DNA from: RPQJ01 sp963793675 | GTDB lineage: Bacteria > Pseudomonadota > Gammaproteobacteria > Steroidobacterales > Steroidobacteraceae | Length of the DNA: 64,000 nucleotides | Reading direction: 5' to 3' | NCBI GenBank assembly: GCA_963793675.1 | Contig: CAWCBA010000010.1 | Location: 372,001-436,000, forward strand | Part shown: piece after piece, positions 58,301 to 64,000 of the stretch | Numbering within the stretch: position 1 is the first letter of the stretch | Layout of the letters: each line of letters opens with the position of its first letter | Made by a program: the position numbers and the translations under genes | Notes under the pieces: model-generated | The model's database searches: none | The model's input: only the letters and a program-made list of their open reading frames with translations | Told to the model about the DNA's origin: nothing

Positions 58301-61300
58301 CCCGCGCCGCACAATCCCGACGCCGTTCTGCGCTGACTGGCCGGGCAATGCGCTGGCCGGTGGCGGCGGCAAGCCACCGTGGGTCAGCAGGCCGTAGGCG
58401 AGCGAAGACAGGATCGAATCGACAACAAACTTGCCGACATAGAGCGAAAGGCCGCCGTCTACGACGTAACCCGTGGGATCCGTCGCGTTCAGCGGCCGAT
58501 TGCCGACGTACGCATACGGGTTCAACGACTGCGAATCGCCCAGGTCGCCGATCAGCGGATCCGCCGAGAGGAATCGGCCAAGTGCCGGGTCGTACACGCG
58601 GCCGTTCATGTGGACGAGCCCGACGTTGTCGAGCATCTCGTGCCCCGTGAATCCCTGGCGGGTCGTGTTGGCGACGCCCAGCCAGTCCGGCGCGGTCGCC
58701 GCGCTCCAGTTGCTGCCACGCCGGGTGCCGAACGTACCGAAGCTTTCCTTGGCAACCGTCGCGCCCGTTTCGTTCAGCAGGGTATCGCTGCTGCCGAGGT
58801 GGTCTGGCATGACATAGGTCGTGGAAACCGTGCCGTTCGAATTGCGCGAGACGACGACGGTCGATCCGCCGGGTGTCGGCACGTAATGCCGCCAGTACGT
58901 CAGGCCCGTGGAGGTCGTGGATTCCTTCTCCAGCAGGCTGCCGACGTAGTGCGTCGTTTCGGTGCCGTTCTGGTAGCTCGCCACCTGGCGCCAGCGCTCG
59001 CGATCGGGACCGTAGGCGATCTGGGCCTGGACCCCCGGTTTGCGCAAGGTGGTTGGCAGGTTGAACGACGCCCAGCCCTGGGCGAGGCCGTTGCGCGACG
59101 CAAGATTGCCGTTACGGTCGTAGGTGAAGGTCTCACTGCCGGCGGCTGTCACTGCGTGCGGCCGCGATGCGTTGCCGTAGGCGTAGCTGCCGATGTCCGA
59201 TTTCTGCAGGACGTTGCCCGATGCGTCGTAGCTCAAGGACAGGTTTGCCGAACCGTTCAGCGTGGAGTTCGTAACGCGATCGAGCCCGTCGTAGGTGAAG
59301 GCTTCGGTCAGGTTCTGGTTCAGGTCGCGTCGCTGCAGCAGGTTGCCGACCGCATCCCACTGGTAGGCGAGGTTCTGGCGGACGCTGCCGGCGCCGGCGG
59401 TGCCTGCCTGCTGCACCGTCAGGCGCTGTGTCGCCGAGTCGTAGCGTGACGATCGCGCGATGGCGTTGCCCGACATCGACTCCTGGGTCGGTGCATCGAA
59501 GTCGCTGACCGCGTCGAGCTTCCAGAGCGTGCGCGGCGTCGCCAGCGTGACGTCGTCGATCTGCGATGGCGCGCCGAAGCTGTACGAATAGCGCAGCCGG
59601 AATCGACTGCCGGATTGACCAGAGGGCACCGGACTGGACGGATAAGTGAGCGTGTCGACCTCGCCGATCGAGTTGTACGTGTAGTCGTACCGGTAGCTCT
59701 GGTCAGTCTTGATCGTGCGCGTGCTGACACGGCCGAGGCCGTCGTAGGCGAACGTCTCCGAGTAGCCGAGACCGGCCTTTGACTGCAGCCGCCCGATGTT
59801 GCGGGCGGTCGCTGACGATCCCCACGTCCAGGTGCTGGTTCCCTCGGGTTCGGTGCGGGACACCCTGCGGCCAAGAGAGTCGTAGGCCGAAGTGAAGGAC
59901 CGCCCATTCGCGTCGGTCCAGGCGACGACCTCGCCGAGCGAATTGCGCGTGAAAGTCCACGCTCCAGCGTCTGCGTCCGACCACGACGTGCGGAACCCGC
60001 GCACATCGTAGGCGCCGGTCGAGACGGCACCGATGGCGTCCTGGATGCGGTTGAGGTGGCCGAAGGAGTCGTAGTCGTACCGTGTCGTGCCACCGGGCGA
60101 CGGATCGATCACGCGACGCAGGTTACCGGCGACATCCACGAGGCGAGACCGCGAGCGGCCGAGCGTGTCCGTGAGCGTCGCAGACCGCCCGGCGTAGGCC
60201 AGACTCGAGTTGCGAACGGTCGCGCCGCCGCCGTCATAGTCGCGCTCGCTGAGCGGTCGACCGAGGGCGTCGAACGTCCGCAGAGTGTGGCCGTTGGGGA
60301 CGCTCGCATAGGGCCGCGATTCGCGCGTCATGCGCCCCGCTGCGTCGTACTCGTAGGTCCGGTGCAACCAGGTGCCGAGCGCACCGTGGTACTCCTCCGA
60401 CCGCGGGCGCTCGTAGCCGTCGTAGTAGGAATGGTGCTCGCGGATCATGCGTGCCGTCGGCGGCGTAGCTCCGGTCGTACACGAGGAAGCGAAGTTCGCC
60501 CGTGCCCCAGCATCCGGTCGTGCCGCACGACTGGAAGGTCCATGTCCGGCGCGTGCCGTCGCTCGCCGTCTCGTTGACCCGGCGTCCGAACTCGTCGTGC
60601 GACCAGGTCGTCGACAGGCCGTTCGCATCGGTGACGCTAACTGGCACCCCGAAGTCGTAGCGCCATGCGTAGGTCGTCGTTTCCGCGGCCGCGTTGGTGG
60701 CAGACTCGGGCATCTGGCAGCGGCTCCCGTAGTTGAAGCTCGCCGTCCTGGGCGGCATGGCCGTGCCGTTCGGGTTCGAGCCCACGGTGCGCACCGAGTT
60801 CAGGTTGCCGCAGCCGTCGAAACCGAACGACGTGCTGACTTTCAATGCCGGGATGTTCGGCTCGACCACCTGCTGCGTGATGCGGCATCCCACCGGGTCC
60901 GTCACGTACGTCGTCGTCTGCGTCGCGGCGAGTTGGCCAGGCGCGGTGCTCGTCGTCGTGCGGCTGACGGGCAGGCCCAGGCACCAGTTGCCCGACGCAT
61001 CGTTCGCGTAGCCGAGGCTCAAGGTCGAATGCCAGGCGCTGTTCAGGTGCGGCGAGTAGGGGTCCCGATCCCAGGTGGTGGTCTGCACCTGCGTGGGATT
61101 GCCGTAACCGTCGCCGTAGGTGAACGTCGCCGCCGCTTCCGTTACCAGCGTGCCGTTGAGAGTCCCGCCGTATTCGAACTGCTTCTCGCTGGTGGACGCG
61201 ATGAAGGGGAAGGCGCGTTGTTCGCTGCCGGCCGTGCCCATCGTCTGCAGGCCGAGGGCCGCTCGCCATTGACGCACCGGCGTCGTGCCGTTGGCCTGGA

Positions 61301-63808
61301 ACACGTCGCGCTGCACCTGCATCCCCGTGTACGGGAACGCCCGCGACACGGAGTCGACGGTAACGAGGCCCGTGCGCGTGTCCTCGACGCGCTGGGTCGC
61401 GAATCCCAGGAAGCCCCGGCCCTGCAGGTGCAGCTGTGCGCCGGAATATTGCAGCCGGTTGCGGTAGGTGCCGCCGATTCCGTCGGTGGCGCTGAACTCG
61501 CTCACCACGTACAGCGGACCCTGGAAATCGGCCGCCGGAAAGACGGCGTCGTTCAGGCGCGCGTGGTTGCTGCGCGCGATCGAAACGTATGACGGGTTCT
61601 GGCGCACGCCGAAGCCATCGACGAACGCAGTAGCCAGGTCGGCCGGTGTCGCCGGGCCTGCGTGCAGCCGGTAGCGCAATCGGTTGCCGTTGTTGCCGTC
61701 GCGGTAACCGAGATCGGTGAGCCCGTCGCCGTCGGCGTCCAGGCCGAACCAGACGGTGGAGGCGGGCGCGCTGATGCCCGTGCTGACAGGTGCAGCCGCG
61801 CCTTCACCGGTCGAGCGCACGACGAACCACTGTCGCGTCGCGGCATCGATGTACAGCAGGTCGGTGCGGCCATCGCCATTCCAGTCCGCCGGGAGCGCCG
61901 TGTACAGCGTGTTGCCGGTCGCGGCCGTTGCCCTGGTCGCGAGCTCGACGAATGCGCCAGCGCAGTTCGAGACGAACACGGTCTGCACCTGGAGGATGTC
62001 GGAGCAGCCGTCGGCGTTCCAGTCGGCCATCGTGACCATCGATTCCTGCGACAGCAGTTTCTCGGTGCCGACGGTGAACGCGTTGCCGAAGCCGTTCGAC
62101 AGCAATGGCGTGGCGAAGAACTTCGGGTTACGGACCGACTTGTTGAAGGTCAGCGCGACGATGTCCGCGCGGCCGTCGCCGTTGAGATCCGCGACGCGCA
62201 GGTTGTCCCAGGGCGTCGCCTGTCGCAGGTCAGGTATCGTCCAGACCAGCTGCGCGGTAGTGGCGAACTGAACGGCAAGCGTCGTGCTCGCCGGTGAGCT
62301 GACGTTGCGGCGCACATTGATGGTCGGCGTAAACCCGCCGGTCTGCACCATGAGGTCGGTGAGGCCGTCGCCGTCGAAATCCGCTGCGCCGTACTCCCCG
62401 GCAGGCACGAGACCGGTGTTCGCAACCGTGAAAGCCCGCGTTGGTGTAACCGGCTACGTACCAGTACCCGTTCTGCACGACCAGGAATTGCGTGCGGCCG
62501 TTGCCGGCGAAGCCGCCTGGAATGATCGTGTGTGAGGTGGTCGTCACCAGCCCGGTGTCGAGCGGGGCGGCGAAGCCCGTCGGGGTTCCGAGCAGGATGC
62601 GCCAGCTCAGCCTGCCGCTGCCGGCATCGACGGGATAGAGCAGGTCGGTGACGCCGTCGCCGTTCAGTTCGAGCGGCACGGGCGCCCTGCTGGTCGAGAC
62701 GGCCACTCCGGTGTCGACCAGCGGTTGCCAGCCACCCGCGCCGTTCTGGTACGTGATCGCAGTGGGCTGCAGGCAGGTTGCCGCCGCGCATTCCTGCACG
62801 CTGGTCAGCCGCAAGCGTCCCGAGACTGGCGCGGTTTCATAGCCGAGGGCGTACGACTTGATCGGTGTTGCCGCGCCGACGGCCTGGATCGTGATCCGGT
62901 CGAGCTGGTAGGGATCGCGCACCAGTTGGCCGGCGAGGTAGCCCGTGGGAACGTCGCTTGCGGGGCGGAGCGAATAGGCAAAGTCGATGCGATAGAACGG
63001 CCCCGCGCCGGTTGCAGTGGTCGGGTAGGCAATCGATGCGATGCGATGCGAGCCGTTGGTGTATGCGCCGTACTGTGCTTCGTTGGCGTAGGTGAGGGTG
63101 ATGGCATTGCCAGTGCCGGTGCCTGCCCGGTCGCGGATACGCGACAGCGCCCAGGCACGAATCGTGGTCGACGCGCCGGCGTAGACACGCGCATCCGCAG
63201 TGCCGCCGTACTCGTAGATCAAGCCGTTCTTCGTCGTTACCGTGAACGAGACCGGGCCGTTGCCTGCCGCGCCGTTCGCGACGATCCGCGAGAACGTCTC
63301 CACCTCGGTGGCATAAACGGCGCCGGCCATGCCGTGCGTGCCGCTCACGAGCTTGAGTTGCTGGCCGTCGAGGCAGTAGCGATCGGCGAGGGTGTTGGTG
63401 ACGCCGGCCGCCGTGCCGTCCTGGGTCCAGCTGCGGTTGCAGCGCGCGATCGTCGAAAGCCCTGCGATCGACCAGCCAACGCCGACCGGGCCACTGCCGT
63501 TGCGGCTGGCATAGACCAGCGCGAGGTCGAGTCCTACCGCGCCGACGCCCGGTGGCGTCCACAGGGGGATGCGATAGATTGCGGCACCCGAGTGCGACAC
63601 GCCGAACTCGACGGGCGTACGACCGGCGGCCGAAGCAGCTGCGACACCGGCGAGCAGCGTCGGTGGCGTAGGTGCCGGGCGTCGCCGCGTTCGCCAGCGA
63701 GCCGGACGCGCCGGCGCCCGACAGGCCCGTGATCGAAGCTGCTAACAGTGCGATACCGATCGAGCGGCCGTACCGGGCCAGTCGCTGCATCCTTGCGTCT
63801 TTCCACAT
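57325..63808 (-). CDS. Giant SpvB/FG-GAP/Rhs polymorphic toxin protein (several frameshifts)
   Basis: About 2,160 residues when repaired. Signal peptide (IGIALLAASITGLSGAGASG), an SpvB/TcdB-like N-terminus (GAAIYRIPLWTPPGVGAVGLD, NGSGPVGVGWSIAGLSTIARC), several FG-GAP/VCBS calcium-like repeats (LNGDGVTDLLYPVD, DFDGDGLTDLMVQTG, LNGDGRADIVALT, WNGDGRTDLLYID), then many Rhs YD repeats (YDSLGRRVSRTEPEG, YEYDAAGRMTRESRPY) and the Rhs core end RVYDPALGRFLSADPLIGD with LNPYAYVGNRPLNATDPTG. The core would form a shell around a C-terminal toxin. Breaks near 63680, 62430, 60445, 58310, 58000 and 57820. ATG 63808 has GGGAG nearby. Single gene, no T6SS genes in view. Confidence 0.8.
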
Positions 63809-63920
63809 CGCCGTCTCCCTGGTTGGCGGTTCATCGGCTTACGGCAGGCACCTTCGCGCAACGCGACCTCGCCGAACACACGCAAATAGGGTGGAGAGTT
63901 GAAGATTCGCACTGCGCCGT

Positions 63921-63948
63921 TTGGCATATCCGCACCGCCCGTTACACT
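63921..63948 (+). promoter_or_regulatory. Promoter with leaderless start at the right edge
   Basis: TTGGCA (63921-63926), 16 bases, TACACT (63943-63948), then six bases to GTG 63955. Both boxes are good, making this the best of the leaderless candidates. Confidence 0.55.
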
Positions 63949-63954
63949 GGCGCC

Positions 63955-64000
63955 GTGAACCCTCCAGCCAATCTCGCGCGTGGTTTGACGCTGCTGGCGC
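63955..64000 (+). CDS. Start of a gene running off the window
   Basis: GTG 63955 opens VNPPANLARGLTLLA, with a promoter right in front and no ribosome-binding site. Only 15 residues are visible, so neither family nor length can be stated. Confidence 0.35.
   Translation, partial: MNPPANLARGLTLLA

Noticed and set aside
3..64000. CRISPR arrays, tRNA or rRNA genes, insertion sequences, phage attachment sites
   Set aside because: No regular spaced repeats, cloverleaf tail motifs, transposase or integrase patterns were noticed on either strand.

Overview
This window is high-GC DNA (about two-thirds G+C by eye) from a Gram-negative bacterium. Two TonB-dependent receptors, a CusA-type RND pump, ExbB/ExbD, a PlpD-like patatin-barrel protein, several lipoproteins and a PEP carboxylase of proteobacterial type point to Gammaproteobacteria, perhaps near Xanthomonadales, Nevskiales or Steroidobacterales. 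The lineage is inference. No rRNA, tRNA, CRISPR array, integrase or transposase was seen.

Layout. 0-5.1 kb: copper/silver efflux (cusA end, Cu P-type ATPase). 5.1-8.7 kb: agmatine deiminase, polyphosphate:AMP phosphotransferase and an ATP-grasp enzyme. 8.7-31.9 kb: a large envelope supercluster. Its leftward operon encodes a lipoprotein related to the hydrazine-synthase alpha-subunit family, two small beta-barrel proteins, a thioredoxin, a DUF4266 lipoprotein and a DUF3570 protein. Divergent from it runs a rightward set: a c-type cytochrome, a di-heme LamG lipoprotein, a Tat-exported DUF1501-like protein, a zinc-ribbon methyltransferase and ApbE. Next comes a clear c-di-GMP-I (GEMM) riboswitch leading a nine-gene overlapping operon: thioredoxin, coiled-coil protein, two TPR proteins, a small exported protein, ExbB, two ExbD and a TonB-like protein with an AgmX/PglI-type C-terminus. 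32-37.7 kb: assimilatory sulfate reduction, cysJIHG. 37.7-51.5 kb: two TonB-dependent receptors around a patatin-barrel protein, a kinase-like and a methyltransferase-like protein, MarC, MsrA, a SYLF protein, an NTF2-like lipoprotein, a CoA-transferase and a GNAT enzyme. 51.8-57.2 kb: PEP carboxylase, a histone-H1-like repeat protein, a NUDIX hydrolase and a quinone-oxidoreductase-like enzyme. 57.3-63.8 kb: one giant secreted SpvB/Rhs polymorphic toxin with a lower-GC tip. A partial gene begins at the right edge.

How the genes work together. The 8.7-31.9 kb block reads as one envelope project: ExbB/ExbD convert proton-motive force into motion, the AgmX-like protein and TPR proteins would carry it across the periplasm, the small barrels are outer-membrane candidates, and thioredoxins, ApbE and five CxxCH heme sites add thiol, flavin and heme redox parts. 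The riboswitch would tie the motor operon to the motile/sessile second messenger c-di-GMP.

Sequence quality. Many genes are split by single-base frameshifts although the protein stays conserved across each break. About fourteen fall in cysI alone, and nearly all need one base skipped. I treat these as probable sequencing or assembly errors and give whole-gene coordinates across them.
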